Part shown: in pieces, positions 44,758 to 55,956 of the stretch | How positions within the stretch are numbered: the first letter of the stretch is position 1 | How the letters are laid out: each line of letters begins with the position of its first letter | NCBI GenBank assembly: GCA_947652605.1 | Contig: OX393576.1 | Coordinates: 47,158,966 to 47,222,965 of the forward strand | Length of the DNA stretch: 64,000 nucleotides | Direction of reading: 5' to 3' | Source: Elmis aenea | Taxonomy: Eukaryota > Arthropoda > Insecta > Coleoptera > Elmidae | Notes under the pieces: model-generated | The model's database searches: none | Seen by the model: the letters and a program-made list of their open reading frames with translations, nothing else | What the model was told of the DNA's origin: nothing | Program-made: the position numbers and the translations under genes

Positions 44758-45422
44758 AAAAACGGTTAACAGTTATTTTTTGTCCGTAAAAGTGATTTTT
44801 AACCGAAACCAAAAACGTTATTTTTTCTGCAATTGTCACTAAACTAGCTCAATTAAGTATCTAAAAGCGGCTGTAATAATCATTTTCACTGCCTAGGCAT
44901 AATAATAGTATAATGCCCTACGCTCATTGGTTGAATTTAATAAAAGTGGGCGTGCTTTTGTTCTATACGTATTTGACAGTAGAATGAGAATCTGACAGAT
45001 GAAGTAAAACTTTATGTATTTGCTTGATTTTTCGCTATTTCTTTGACGATTGCAGAAAAAAGTTAACATGCACCTCGGCAGTAAAGTTTCTTTTTATGTC
45101 GAACTTTCCTGCCTTGGTACATAAATACTTATTTATTTAATGGCAAAAAAACGGTAACCCTTAACCAAAATAATTTAAAACCGTTTTTTTATTACCTTTT
45201 TTAATAAATATTACTTTAAAAAAATATAAAATCTGTATTAAGTGCGATTAGTTTACCAGAAGTCATTACTGAACGTTCATACTTTGCATTCTAAATCTAA
45301 ACCGGTTTTTTTATCGGTTTGTAAAACCGGTTTGTAAGTTAAATCGTGTTTAACCGGTTTTTAAATAGATTTCTCGATTTCGGTTAGCCATTAAACAATT
45401 TTTTTTTCGGTTTCGAACGCTG
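44758..45422 (+). mobile_element. hAT miniature element, ACCGGTTTT-rich family, copy 3, interrupted
   Basis: 44758-44825 and 45131-45422 together match the copy at 15928-16386 in order (TTATTTTTTGTCCGTAAAAG, then TTTAATGGCAAAAAA). The left end is truncated and no target duplication was seen. An insert of about 300 bases separates the two parts. Confidence 0.72.
44826..45130. repeat. Insert of about 300 bases within the hAT copy, unidentified
   Basis: Delimited by comparison with 16030-16050, where the hAT sequence is uninterrupted. TTATTT occurs near both edges and may be the target duplication. Its right part, ATGCACCTCGGC...GGTACATAAATA, matches 13170-13212 (ATGCACCTCGGCC...GATACATAAATA) beside the tyrosine-recombinase element, so it may be a deletion derivative of the same family. 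Confidence 0.55.
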
Positions 45423-45459
45423 GTCAAAACTATGACGAAATGAAACTGTGGCATGAAAC

Positions 45460-45583
45460 TGTAGTAGTCGGTTCGGTTCGAGAAAGTTTTCCATTAAAGA
45501 TTTAGTTCCGATTCACGGTTCGTTAAATAGGCACGGTTATTTCCAGTTTTGGTTTTATTTCCGGTTCGGTTCGAATCTCTGTA
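45460..45583. mobile_element. hAT-type terminus fragment
   Basis: GGTTCGGTTCGAG (45458) and CCGGTTCGGTTCGAATCTCTG (to 45581) repeat a GGTTCGGTTCGA block in one orientation; the latter looks like an outward hAT end (CAGAGATTCGAACCG inverted). No 8-base duplication was found. Confidence 0.4.
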
Positions 45584-45590
45584 CATGATA

Positions 45591-45794
45591 AGAGGTCTTT
45601 TAAGATAAACTGAACCGCGAACTGCCCAGAGAGAGGATGGCGGTTGAAATGTAGACCTTTCTAAAAACGTTATATTATTATAAGTTATAACCCCGTTGTT
45701 GAAACAGTCGTATGTTTTTACGTGGAGCAGTAATTAACGCTTTAGACGAGTTTTGGTTTCTGCGTCACAGTTCAGTTTATCTTGAAATACCTCT
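45591..45794. mobile_element. Miniature inverted-repeat element, 204 bases
   Basis: AGAGGTCTTTTAAGATAAAC followed by TGAACCG (from 45591) is inverted at CAGTTCAGTTTATCTTGAAA followed by TACCTCT (to 45794). The family was not identified and the flanking duplication is unclear. Confidence 0.6.
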
Positions 45795-45799
45795 AATAA

Positions 45800-46695
45800 A
45801 GATTTAAAAATGTCATAATAATATCCAATGTTTTAACTATTTAACTGATTTGTTCCAAGTCATTAACCATGATTTTAATCAATTTGTGCTCATAATAATG
45901 TCTTCCTTTCACCAATAGAAAAGCTTATAGATACTGAAATATTTTATTATTGATTTTCTATTACTTCGTTTATTAGAGTTGTTTTTGGTGATAACACCGT
46001 AACGTTTTTTTTTTGTGATAGTTCACAATTTTATTTTCCTAGTATTCTATGAATTTTATTTTAGTGTTTCGATTTTCATGTAAAATTAAGTAAAAAGAAC
46101 AGTTAGTGGATCTGTTTAATTTCTATTGTGAATTTAAAATTTGTATAAATGTTACTTCATATAATTTATAAATAAATAAGCTATAAAAACTACCGGCGCA
46201 GAAAAGAGAGTCTAGGAATTGATCTAGATATCTAAGGAAAAATTCTTCTAGCTATTAAAATGAAAGATTTTTTAAGTAAACTTTATTTATTTGTTTAATG
46301 TAAAGTTTAAAACTTTTTTTCGTTTTATAGGCATGTTTCGCAAACTTCAAAACTAGTAAACACTTTCCTTATTTAAAGTAATAACGTTGCAATACTTCAG
46401 CAAATACTGCTGGCAGTCTATTATATTTATTTCATAAATTACGCATGCATTGATTATATAAATCCTTTTATTATCAATGTTGACCTTCCGAAGGATGCTA
46501 TATTTAGGCAAACGGCAGACAACTTGGTTCTTACCTGTTTGAAAATAAAAACTAGCTTCAAAACTTTTAAACTTTGCAAACACTTTTAGTAATTATCCTT
46601 ACTGTATCACCCATCAACTCACAAGTTATTATATTTATTATAGAACACTAATAATGTTGACGCACCATAATGTTATTGTAACTTTGATTTATTTA
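45800..46695. other. A+T-rich region without a recognised gene
   Basis: A 76-codon minus-strand frame (46353-46583) lacks family features. Confidence 0.35.
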
Positions 46696-46699
46696 AGAT

Positions 46700-46925
46700 T
46701 TAATCGAGCGCGCTCAAAAAGTTTCCAAAGTCGACTTTATTTGCTTACGAATTAAAATTTATTTGCTAGCCGCGCGGAATAATTTTAGATTGCACACAAT
46801 CTGCTGCAAGCATTGACTGTGTGTCGCGCGCGCGACTGTGCTTTGAAAAGACGTCGCGGCGAGTTTACAGCGCAGCGACGCCCCCATACTAGTCCGTCTA
46901 CGCAACTTTCATCAGCTACTGGATC
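46700..46925. promoter_or_regulatory. CpG-rich segment, possible promoter or unidentified repeat
   Basis: CpG is frequent here in an otherwise CpG-poor, A+T-rich setting: GAGCGCGCTC (46704), GCCGCGCGG (46769), GTCGCGCGCGCGAC (46823, a perfect palindrome) and GACGTCGCGGCG. No TATA box, coding start or splice site was recognised. Insect promoters are not reliably marked by CpG, so this is weak. Confidence 0.3.
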
Positions 46926-47340
46926 TAATCGTATAATTAAATGTGCGTCTTTTTTTTTGTGTATTTGTAAGATTATTTTAAAGCAATGTTAACTTAAAGT
47001 TAGTGTAGTGGCAAAAATGGGCGCTATTCGCACTTCGTCAGCCAGTAATAAATCATAAAAAAAAGTAATCTAAATAGGTTTAGCGGTTTAGGCATTCAGT
47101 TGTTATTCAATGGTGCACAGATTTTTCGCTCCTCTTTAACATCTTTAGACACACCTGTCAATTTTAAATGGTTGTCACTTGTCAGCCAAAGACGCACTGT
47201 AACTGTAACTTTAAGGCTTTGCGCTGACGAGCATGTCAGGTTGGTTTCTCTAACTGATTTTATGTAACCGATTTGATTCGATATAACGGGTTAACAAATT
47301 AGACCCGTTCAAGCCTCCAGTATTTAGCTCCGATTTTTTT
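46926..47340. other. Region without a recognised gene
   Basis: No family features were seen before the LINE trace that starts near 47345. Confidence 0.35.
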
Positions 47341-47344
47341 AGAC

Positions 47345-48565
47345 CGGGTAGAAGCACGCAGGATCTAATTCTTACGTTGACAGTTAAGTGAAAAAACAAT
47401 CGAGCATTCAAAATTGCTGTACTTGTGCTTTATCGATCTTTCTAAAGCCTTCGATAGACTGCCAAGGGAAAAGATCTGGAAGATATTGAAACAAAGTAGA
47501 GTGCGAGAAGAATTATTAAACGCCATCAAGAGTTTATATAAGAGCAGTAGAAATTATGTGCGAACCCATAACAGCAGTTCCCAGGAATTTATAACAACAG
47601 TAGGAGTAAGACAAGGAGGCACATTAAGTCCACTGCTCTTTATAATTCTTATGGATAAAATAATTAAAGAATGTAAGCAAAACACAAAGAAAGCCTACTG
47701 AGGTTGGAATAAACTAAAACCAATATCCTTAACAGAATTAGCATTTGCAGATGATGTGGTGTTATTAGCTAAAAGCGAAAAGGACTTGCAATTCAATCTA
47801 GACGTATGGGCAGATACATTAAGTAGATATAATAATATGAATATTAATATAACAAAGACAAAGGTTATGGTTATAGCGAAAAACCATGAACCAGTTACAA
47901 TTATGCTAGACCATAAAAAGATAGAGCAGGTAGCAAGTTTTAAATATTTAGGGACAATAATTGCAGAAAATGGTAAATTGGAAGAAGATCTGAATAACAG
48001 AATAGCAACAGCGACGAAATTTTACTACGCCACTAATAAATGTTTGATAAGTAAGAAGGAAATATCAAAAGAAACGAAGACGCGAGTTTTTAATGCAGTG
48101 TACGTACCCATCCTCACAGTTCAGAAACTTAAACACTCAAAAACAAAAACAAAGAATACAGGTACAGGAAATGAGATTTTTGAGAAGAATAGAGGGATGT
48201 AGACTGATCGATAAAATCAGTAACGAAAAAATCCGAAATAACCTAGGAGTAAAAGATATTAAGAAAAAGATGGAGACGAATCAATTAAGATGGCTTGGAC
48301 ATTTACTACGCATGCCAGAAAGTAGATACGCGAAAATAGGATGGAAAATGCAGATAGAGGGAAAAATAAATAGAGGACGAGCAAGAATAAAATAGGAAAA
48401 AGAAGTGAGGAAGAGACTAGAAGAAAAAGGAGTCAGCTGGAGAGATGTGACACAATTAGCTAACGATAGGAATGAGTGGAGAAACAATACAGAAATAGAA
48501 AAGCATACCTCGACACCGAAAGGTTTAAGAGGAACCGATTAAGAAAGAAGAAGAAAAAACATAAC
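47345..48565 (+). pseudogene. Non-LTR retrotransposon reverse transcriptase, 5' truncated
   Basis: After a frameshifted start (QLSEKTIEHSK near 47380), one frame from about 47405 to 48200 carries the RT motifs in order: LCFIDLSKAFDRLPREKI (domain A, catalytic Asp), VGVRQGGTLSPLLF (domain B), LAFADDVVLLAKS (domain C, FADD) and FKYLGTII (domain D/E). It is broken only by one TGA at 47699-47701. After a frameshift near 48110 the 3' part gives EMRFLRRIEGC, RWLGHLLRMPESRYAK and SWRDVTQLANDRNEWR. A GAAAGAAGAAGAA tail near 48544 marks the 3' end. It lacks the N-terminal endonuclease. The clade (RTE-like or related) is not settled. Confidence 0.85.
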
Positions 48566-48569
48566 ACTT

Positions 48570-49980
48570 ACCGATATATGGCTAGAAGGGCTCAAAAGTA
48601 AGGGACTCCTGCACTCAATCGTTTCTGAAAATTAAATACAACATTAAAATGGCCGGGTTTTGGTATAATATGTAAACTTAATACAAATTTTACAGTGTAG
48701 AATTGAAAATAACGTTCTAAATGTTTAGGCAAGGCGCTGACAGCAATTAATCAGTTCTGCAACAGTTCGATCCGCAAGTGGCTAAACCGCGCTCGCATAC
48801 GCAAAAATAAATCAGAAGTCACATAAATGCAAGCACTAACGCAACTAAATTGATTGGTTTCAACAAAAATTTCTAGGAGTTAGCTACGGTGTATGCTGTT
48901 GAGATGATGAGGAGGACGAAATTCAAACCTATACGACATAAAACAGTTGTACGATATCGCGAAATCGTCCAGTTTTTGTCAAGACACAAACTGTTTAATT
49001 GCCGAAATACATATGTACATGGTCAAAATTCGATGGGATTGCATGGGTATCGCTTATTATTCAAGATAAAGAAACAGTTAAATTATCAAAAATGTGGAGT
49101 TTTTTAAAACCAACTTGGAACGTTTTAAAAAAATATTTCATCACTTCCGGTTTTTAAGTTATTAAAACAAAACAAATTTTTTGTCATATTTGTAATGTGT
49201 CATCACCGTTATTTTTGTAAATATCAAAAAAAAATTACAAAGATATTTTTGGATATTTCTATGTAGAATTTGATAGTACTAGAAAAAAAAAACACTACGC
49301 TGGCTGTTAAAAAGTAGTGACACAAACTTACCTTTTTTAATTGGTAGCCATAGTTACCTGTGACCTATTTAAATTTCTTATTTTATGTCATTCCAAATTA
49401 TAAGGGTTGATGAAGTTATTTTCAAACACAAGTTAAAAGTTTTTAATTTTTTTTTAAAGATAAACAAAAACAAAATGTAGGCCGTGAAAACAACGTGTAA
49501 ACCATATTAAACTCATGTGGTACAAAATCCCAACGATTATTTAAGAGGGATGGAGTTATGTCGGATTTGTTTTTGCAAAAAGTGCTGACAATAATCAGTT
49601 TTCCCTAAATATTATGTAAACAAACAAATACTTTATATTAAGTAATGGAGATACTTCAAAAACAAAACCAAAAGGCAAATTTGTTTTAAATGTATATGGT
49701 GTTGTTTGCTAAGCGACCTAGCATATGATTTGTTTTGTGAAAATCTAACAGCAAACAATAATTATGTGCTTATATTTGAATTTCTTTTGGGTAATATTTC
49801 TATTGCGAAAAGGATTAAGTTTACTTTCCCATAAAACTTAAAATTCTTATGGTTAGTTAGGTTTTAATACATTTTAGCTTTAAAGCCGATTGACTCAATA
49901 CAATCAGATTCATTTTTTTTTGCAAAACTGTTGATTCGGACTATATTGTTGTTTATCTTTCATTCAAATCTTGTTTTTTT
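48570..49980. other. Region without a recognised gene
   Basis: The 72-codon frame at 48889 has no family features. No element ends were seen. Confidence 0.35.
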
Positions 49981-49985
49981 TCACA

Positions 49986-50930
49986 GCCTACATTTTGTTT
50001 TAATTATTTATTTATTTAGGCATGAGTCCTTCTACTGTTAAGTGTAGGACTGTTGAGTTGTGTTGTGCTGACTTTAACCTTGTTTTTTGTCTTGTGCTAG
50101 CCTTTTTATGTCTTTCCATTTGATGTTTCTGTCCGTTGCTGCTTTATTAACTTCGTCGTGCCAGGTTTTCCTCGGTCTATATCTTTTGTTTTTCCCCTGT
50201 GATCTTGCTTCATATGCTTTTCTGGTAAACCTTTCTTCTTTCATCCTATAAATGTGACCCAACCATCCCAGCTGGCTTTCTTGTATTTTTGTTTCAACCG
50301 ATTTTATCTTAATTGTTCTATATGTTTCATTTCTGTTTCCATGTTTTTTAGTTTTTCCTAGAATTTTTTTAGAAATCTCATTTCTGGTGCATTCACTCGG
50401 CTCCTTTTTTTATTTGTGAGTGTCCATGTTTCACTTCCGTATAAAAGTGCCGGAGTTACTACCTTTTTGACCACTTCCACTTTTGTTCGTTTTGGGACTC
50501 TATTTCCAAACAATTTGTTTTTAAACTGTTAAATATTCTTCCCACATTTTCTGTTCTTTGGCTTATTTCCTTGTCCATTCCTCCATTTTTCTCTTTGATC
50601 ACTCCTAAATATTTAAAGCTTTCTACCTGTTCCAACCTAAGCCCATTTAAAGTGATGTTATGCTATTTGTTCTCTGTTGTACGATCATAGTTTTAGTTTT
50701 TTCGGTATTTGTTTTCATATTAATTTTTTCCAGTTCCAGGTTTAGAGTTTCCAAATTATATTGCAGATTTTTTGTGTTTCCGCGACTAAGACCATGTCGT
50801 CTGCAAACATTAGCTCCGTTATGTTAATTTTTTCCATTTCCCAGTTGCCTAGGTGAAACGGTCTCATTTTTTGTTTTACTTCTTTAATTACCCCATCTAT
50901 AACTGTTTTTATGCTACTCCTTAAAAAAAA
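49986..50930 (-). pseudogene. Non-LTR retrotransposon fragment, 5' truncated within RT
   Basis: On the minus strand from about 50925, frames joined over many shifts read VIDGVIKEVKQKM, ITELMFADDMVLVAET (RT domain C, catalytic FADD), LEQVESFKYLGV, a region equivalent to PALLYGSETW, GHIYRMKEERFTRKAYEA and WHDEVNKAATDRNIKWKD. The end is a short AAATAAATAAAT tail at about 50003-50014. The insertion therefore begins inside RT and reaches the 3' end, the usual result of incomplete reverse transcription. It is a different family from 47345-48565 by sequence. It has many frameshifts and is inactive. Confidence 0.8.
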
Positions 50931-50934
50931 AGTA

Positions 50935-51345
50935 TTTGTAACTTGCGTATTTTGGAAAGTAATTTCACCAACCCTTATATATTTGGAAAAAGAAAAAAAT
51001 AAGGAGTTTATTGGATTAAAGCCATTTATAGCTTCTATTTAAAAAAAAATAAGTTCTTGTCATAACTTTTTAACAGCGAGGGTAAACAAAATTTATTTTA
51101 GGACCTTCTAATTTTGAATAAAAATATGTAAAGATAATATCCATAAAGTTTTTCGATATTTACAACATAAACGGAGATACACATTTTTCTAATAATTCAA
51201 AAACCGGATATGAATACTTTTTAAAAACGGTTCTAAATGTTTCTTAAAAAAATGCATATTTTTGGTAATGTAACTGTTTCTCTATCTTGAATAATAAGCA
51301 AGATAACCATGTAATTCCATCGAATTTGAACCACCCTGTACAGTT
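50935..51345. repeat. Degraded mariner-like repeat fragment
   Basis: The right edge AACCACCCTGTACAG (51337) is a CACCCTGTA-type end, preceded by text similar in style to the other long-TIR repeats (AAATAATAAGCAAGATAACC). The left partner was not found. Confidence 0.4.
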
Positions 51346-51473
51346 GTACTCCCGCAACCAAACAGTTGTGCAAATGATAATTGCATGTTAGCGCCCAGTC
51401 TTTTACGTCCAAGTAAATAGCTGAAACCTAAAAAATAAAACCACCTTCTTTTACGAACTACATGTTGTAGAAG

Positions 51474-52652
51474 CAGGGACTAAAAACGAAAAAAATTCCG
51501 TTCGTTTCTGTTCGGAACGAAAACGAAATATATCGTTTTCGTTCTTTTCGTTCTAACCGAAAAAATTTTTTTTTCGTTTTCGTGAACCGAAATAATAACG
51601 GTTAAAACCGGTTTTACAATTATTTTTTTGTCGTCAAAAAAACAATTGTTTTTCTAGTCACCTCAACCCTCTATAAATACGATAACAATATTTGCGTCTC
51701 AACTAAAATATAAACGATGACGATGGGGTTTGATGCTCACGGACAGCATATTTTAGACTGGCCATATTAAATTTACCAAATCGTTAAACATATTAACATT
51801 TAACCATTTTATTAAGTTTAACACCCGTAAGGTGCAAAAACACAACGTGGTTAGGTTAAATTAGACACACGATCTTTATCTAAAAATATGAAAATATAGC
51901 AAGTGCTGTTTTAAATTTTTTTTAGTACTAATAATCTATGCATTTAAATTAAATAAGATCCTGCTGTAATTATTTAAAAAGACAAAAGAGTGAATTCAAG
52001 TGGATAATTTACTAAATGTTATAAATAAAAAAGATATTAAAAAAAACTTATATTAACTTGAAATATACTTTATCTTTATAGTTCGTACATTCCATACAAT
52101 ATACATTTTCACATTCCGTTAAATCTTACTAGCAACACATCTTCCAATAAATCTTCTTTTACATTAGTCCTTTTCGAAGTAAGAATAAATTTTACTATTA
52201 TTATGTCTAAACGCAAATAAAACATACACATTGATAATATGTATCTAAATCAAGTGTATATTCATTCTATATTGATGATCTAAAAAACAAATTAGAAATA
52301 GAGAATATCTGTACCGTTAATTGTGTTACACGAAATTGCAAGTATAAACAATAAAGTTGTTAATACATATTCACGTAAATATATGGAGAAAAGTGAAGCT
52401 CACTTATTTCAAGTGAGATTTTTTACTGCCTCGTGGAGTCTCCCCAGCACAGAAGGTAAATTTGCGTTTGAGTTTAACAAATAAAATTGAAATAGCGACA
52501 AAACCGGTTAAAACCGGTTTTGGAAAATATTTATTTCGTTTTCGTTTTTGAACGAAAAATAATAATTTCGTTTTCGGTTTCGTTTTCGTTCTTAAAAAAA
52601 TTTCGGTTAATTTCGTTTAACGTTTTCGTTTTCGTTCCGTTCTCAGTCCCTG
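51474..52652. mobile_element. Non-autonomous hAT element, 1.2 kb
   Basis: The ends CAGGGACTAAAAACG and CGTTCTCAGTCCCTG are inverted relatives, flanked by an exact 8-base TGTAGAAG (51466-51473, 52653-52660). Both subterminal regions (51485-51620 and 52500-52640) are dense in TTTTCGTT/AACGAAAA repeats and AACCGGTTTT palindromes. The central 0.9 kb is A+T-rich with no transposase frame. Confidence 0.92.
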
Positions 52653-52660
52653 TGTAGAAG

Positions 52661-53560
52661 TGCTAGATGTGCTTGGAAACTTTCTTCACTTCATCACTAG
52701 CAATCTTATTTGTTTATCTAATTTTTTGTTGATATAAATAAAGAAAAAAGACTGCTTTTGGCGGAGATACAACAGTCACCAAACTGGTCTAGTATTTTTA
52801 CAAACGATTCTTATTTAGCTTATAAAAGCATCTTAATTTCATTTGGTAACATAAATTTTATTGGATCTATTTATTAAATTACATATTTTCGTAGGTACTA
52901 AAAACATGTATCAAATTTTTACTTTTGCACCTCTTTAGTTTACGCATTCTTTTTTGTCTCCAATTTTATATATTGGAGCTATAAATCCTTTTTCAATTCC
53001 GTTTGAGCTTCTCCTTTGTTACATTTATTGAATATTACTTCTACTAGCATAGTAGTTACATAAATTTTGAATTAAGACACTGTTTTCTGTTTGAAAACTT
53101 GTGTAAAAACCAAAGTTTAAATACTAAGCCTGTCAGAACTTCCTTTTTTGTATTTAGTAATTTTTGTTGAAGACATTCTTAATATTCAACGTGCAATTAT
53201 TTTCCCGTACATAACTTCCTTTGCTTTAATGACAAGTTTCGAATATCTTATGTGTAGAGCAGTTACAATTAAGTTTAACAAGATTTTGTTATGTATGCAA
53301 ACAGAGCATAAAATTTCGTCTTGTAGAGACTGAACACAAATCTCAATAATAGTGGTAAAGCAAAAGCGCCTTAAGCTGTTGTTTGAGATGTTCGAAATAC
53401 CGTCGTTATTTCGTTGATACTAAAAATCAGCTATAAAGCAATTCAGTCTAAGTCCGAAATATACAAACGTTATGTGACAGGAACACAGGAATTTAATTAA
53501 TTAGAGATAGGTAAACTAGTTACACCAATAATTATATTTATAATTGTATTAATTTTTTTT
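52661..53560. other. A+T-rich region without a recognised gene
   Basis: A 61-codon frame at 53148 has no family features. Nothing else was recognised. Confidence 0.35.
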
Positions 53561-53564
53561 TGCG

Positions 53565-53885
53565 ACCTAGTCGTCATGTAAAGGATAGCGATGGCATGAA
53601 ATTTATGGGTAAAAAACTTCAAGGCGAGTTTAAGAAACGATATTTCGAAATAAACATCAAGAAAACAAAATATTTACCAGTAGAAGGAAACGATTAATAC
53701 TACACTTTAAAAACGGACCAATAAATATGCAAGGAATTCAAATAGCTTGACCTTACAATAACCGAAGACGCAATTAGTAACAACGATATAAATAATAAAA
53801 ATAACCAAGGTAAACAAATTATTAGAAGTATAAACTCATTACTGTAAAGTAGCTAAATACCTAAACAGACTAAATTAACAGCATA
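53565..53885 (+). pseudogene. Non-LTR retrotransposon RT fragment
   Basis: The plus strand reads DLVVM (remnant of the FADDxV block) and MKFMGKKLQGEFKKRYFEIN followed by IKKTKYLPV. Then, in other frames, ITEDAISNNDINNK and GKQIIRSINSLL occur. This is the stretch after RT domain C, with N-x-x-KT-x-Y-L and the I-x-x-RI-x-QG-x-x-x-I-x-x-LN pattern. Only about 320 bases remain, with frameshifts and stops. Confidence 0.7.
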
Positions 53886-54109
53886 GAACACCCTGGTTGT
53901 GGTGGTATTCCGGGAGAAAATTGGTCGATATTAAAAAAAAAAAAAAACAGATAATGGAAAGGAGCAGTTTATTACTAAAATACAACAGTTATATAGTAAA
54001 TACATTTTACTCCATGATTATTATTAATAATATGGGTGACAGAAACATACATTTTAATTATAATACCTTTCTTCTGCAAAATTTTATTTTTATGAACACA
54101 GTAACATAA

Positions 54110-54320
54110 TTTTTACAAAGAATTTTTGTAATATGATTTAAGAAAACAAAGGTGATATGCTTCGGTCACTTAGTCTTATTCTCAATTTATTAACAGAATG
54201 TTCTGCCGCATAAAATGCTTTCTCAGTCTCTATTGATGTGGGTGGAATTGTTTTGAGAGCATCTAGCAGCAGAGACATCATTTTTAATAATAAAATTTTA
54301 TTTTTAAGCTATTTTGCTTC
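54110..54320 (-). pseudogene. hAT transposase C-terminal dimerisation domain remnant
   Basis: The minus strand from about 54285 reads LLLDALKTIPPTSIETEKAF, then YAAEHSVNKLRIRLSDRSIS. This is the hAT dimerisation block: x-IP-x-TS-x-E-x-(E/R)-x-F-S-x-(A/G) followed by a K-x-R-x-RL segment. A frameshift follows near 54140. The RNase H-like catalytic part is not recognisable upstream. It probably belongs with the CCCGG-rich terminus at 54565-54670. Confidence 0.75.
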
Positions 54321-54564
54321 GTATTACCAGGATACAAAAAAATAAAACTGTAAACGTATTTTGATTACATAAACTTTTTTATAGAGACCCTTCTTTACAC
54401 ATACTACGGGTGTACATAAGTTGTTATTCTAAAGCAGAAAAACTATTTTGAAATAAGAATGAAGTTTTCCCATACATAAACGTTAGTTAAGATGTTTATA
54501 ATAAATTCTGATAAGTTATGATGATATAACAAATATCCTTACACAGAATTTAAAAAAAAAAATG

Positions 54565-54670
54565 TTTTTAAATATCCCGGGGTTTTCCGGGACAATAAGT
54601 ATATCCCGGGAAGTATAAAATAAGTTAAAATGGACCGGGATCCCGGAAATTTGGGATCTCGAGAGAGGAA
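54565..54670. mobile_element. CCCGG-rich probable hAT terminus
   Basis: ATATCCCGGGGTTTTCCGGG (54574), TATATCCCGGGAAG (54600) and GACCGGGATCCCGGAAATTT (54632) form repeated and palindromic CCCGG/CCGGG blocks. They resemble hAT subterminal repeats, and the hAT remnant at 54110-54320 lies next to it in the matching orientation. The exact end and target duplication were not found. Confidence 0.45.
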
Positions 54671-54839
54671 CCCAATAGCTACATACGACGGAGACATGAA
54701 AATGACTCTGGGAAATGAAATGAGGCTGATGACACTCCAAATGATCTGTCTCAGAAGAAGCCATGAGGCCTATCGGTTTGACCCCTAAACCAATAAATAA
54801 ATACAACAAAATGGAAACAGAATATACGATAATTGACAC

Positions 54840-55090
54840 AACTTAGCACAGGCGACTCATATGCTGTATGGGCATATGAAGAAGATGCCAGAAGGAAGAT
54901 GACCAAAAAAAAATGTCAATTGAACAGCACCATACAGAGGGAAGAGAGAAAGGCCGAAAATAACATAGACAAGGAATGGTTAAGGGCATGAGTGCTAGGA
55001 AACTCAAAGTTGAAGACGTAGAAAATAGATAGAATTTGAGTAGAAAACCCGAAAAACGTCGCCAGATATAAAACCCGGAAAGATAAATAA
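54840..55090 (+). pseudogene. Non-LTR retrotransposon 3' coding fragment
   Basis: With frameshifts, the plus strand reads MKKMPEGR, KKMSIEQHHTEG-like sequence equivalent to the P..R..GRPK..W block, then GKTRKTSPDIK-like end. The R-M-P-E-x-R and R-x-R-P-K-x-T-W blocks are typical of LINE 3' ends downstream of RT. It is short and broken, with an A-rich end near 55080-55095. Confidence 0.55.
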
Positions 55091-55094
55091 ATTA

Positions 55095-55950
55095 TAATAA
55101 CTTATCTATACTATATCAGCGCAATGGATAGTCACAGTTCAGGAGCTTAATTCTAAGCAAAGGAAATCTTTATATGAACATCTTATAGGGCACGTACGCC
55201 ATATAGTTGACACTATAGGGATTTTGTAAACGATAAGAGAGACTAATTCGGTTAAATTAGACAAAATGTTTCTAGGATAGAAAGTTACTCAACGATACTT
55301 TCATTATCGGAAAGCTATTCATGACACGCTAGATGCAGACGAGAAAATGAATATCTTCAATATTTTTGTTGCCGTTAGTACTAAAAAAAGAACACTAAGT
55401 GAGGATAAAGTTTTCGATTTGTATTTGAAAATGTAATGTAATGACATGACAGAGATAACAGTATCGAAACTTTCGAACAAAATTTAACCCTGAGTTGTGT
55501 CATGAATGTGTTTTGAAATGTTGTAAATGAGCGAATGCTCCGATAGATACAATATAACTGTTTATTTTAATACTGTTTAACATAACAAAAGTTTGTATTT
55601 TATTAAAGAAAAATATCGTGGCAATTTTTACTTGGTGGCTTGCTTCCGTATTGATAACAAAAAGCAACTTATGTAAAGATATATTTTGTAATTTAACGCT
55701 AACAAAATGTCTTACCATTAAAGGTTCATTTTCGTTGTAGGAAGTAATTTTACGTTTAGTTTAACCACAATGTATTCAAATTTAAAATAGTGTTTTGTTC
55801 CTCAGTAAACTTTGTTCTATCTATGATATTTCAAATTTTAATAGTATATGACACAATTGCGATCTAGGGAAATGTTAACAATGTAATAAAATTTGCGAAT
55901 GCTTAGTGCATTCTGGTTATAGTTTAAAAAGGATAATAATACTCGTATAT
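55095..55950. other. A+T-rich region without a recognised gene
   Basis: A minus-strand 72-codon frame (55500-55718) lacks family features. Confidence 0.35.
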
Positions 55951-55956
55951 AGGGAG

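Noticed and set aside
50003..50014. AAATAAATAAAT run as an independent microsatellite
   Set aside because: Its position at the 3' end of the minus-strand LINE fragment is better explained as that element's tail.
54516..54839. 107-codon minus-strand frame
   Set aside because: It crosses the CCCGG-rich repeat and shows no family features; the hAT trace is in a different frame and place.
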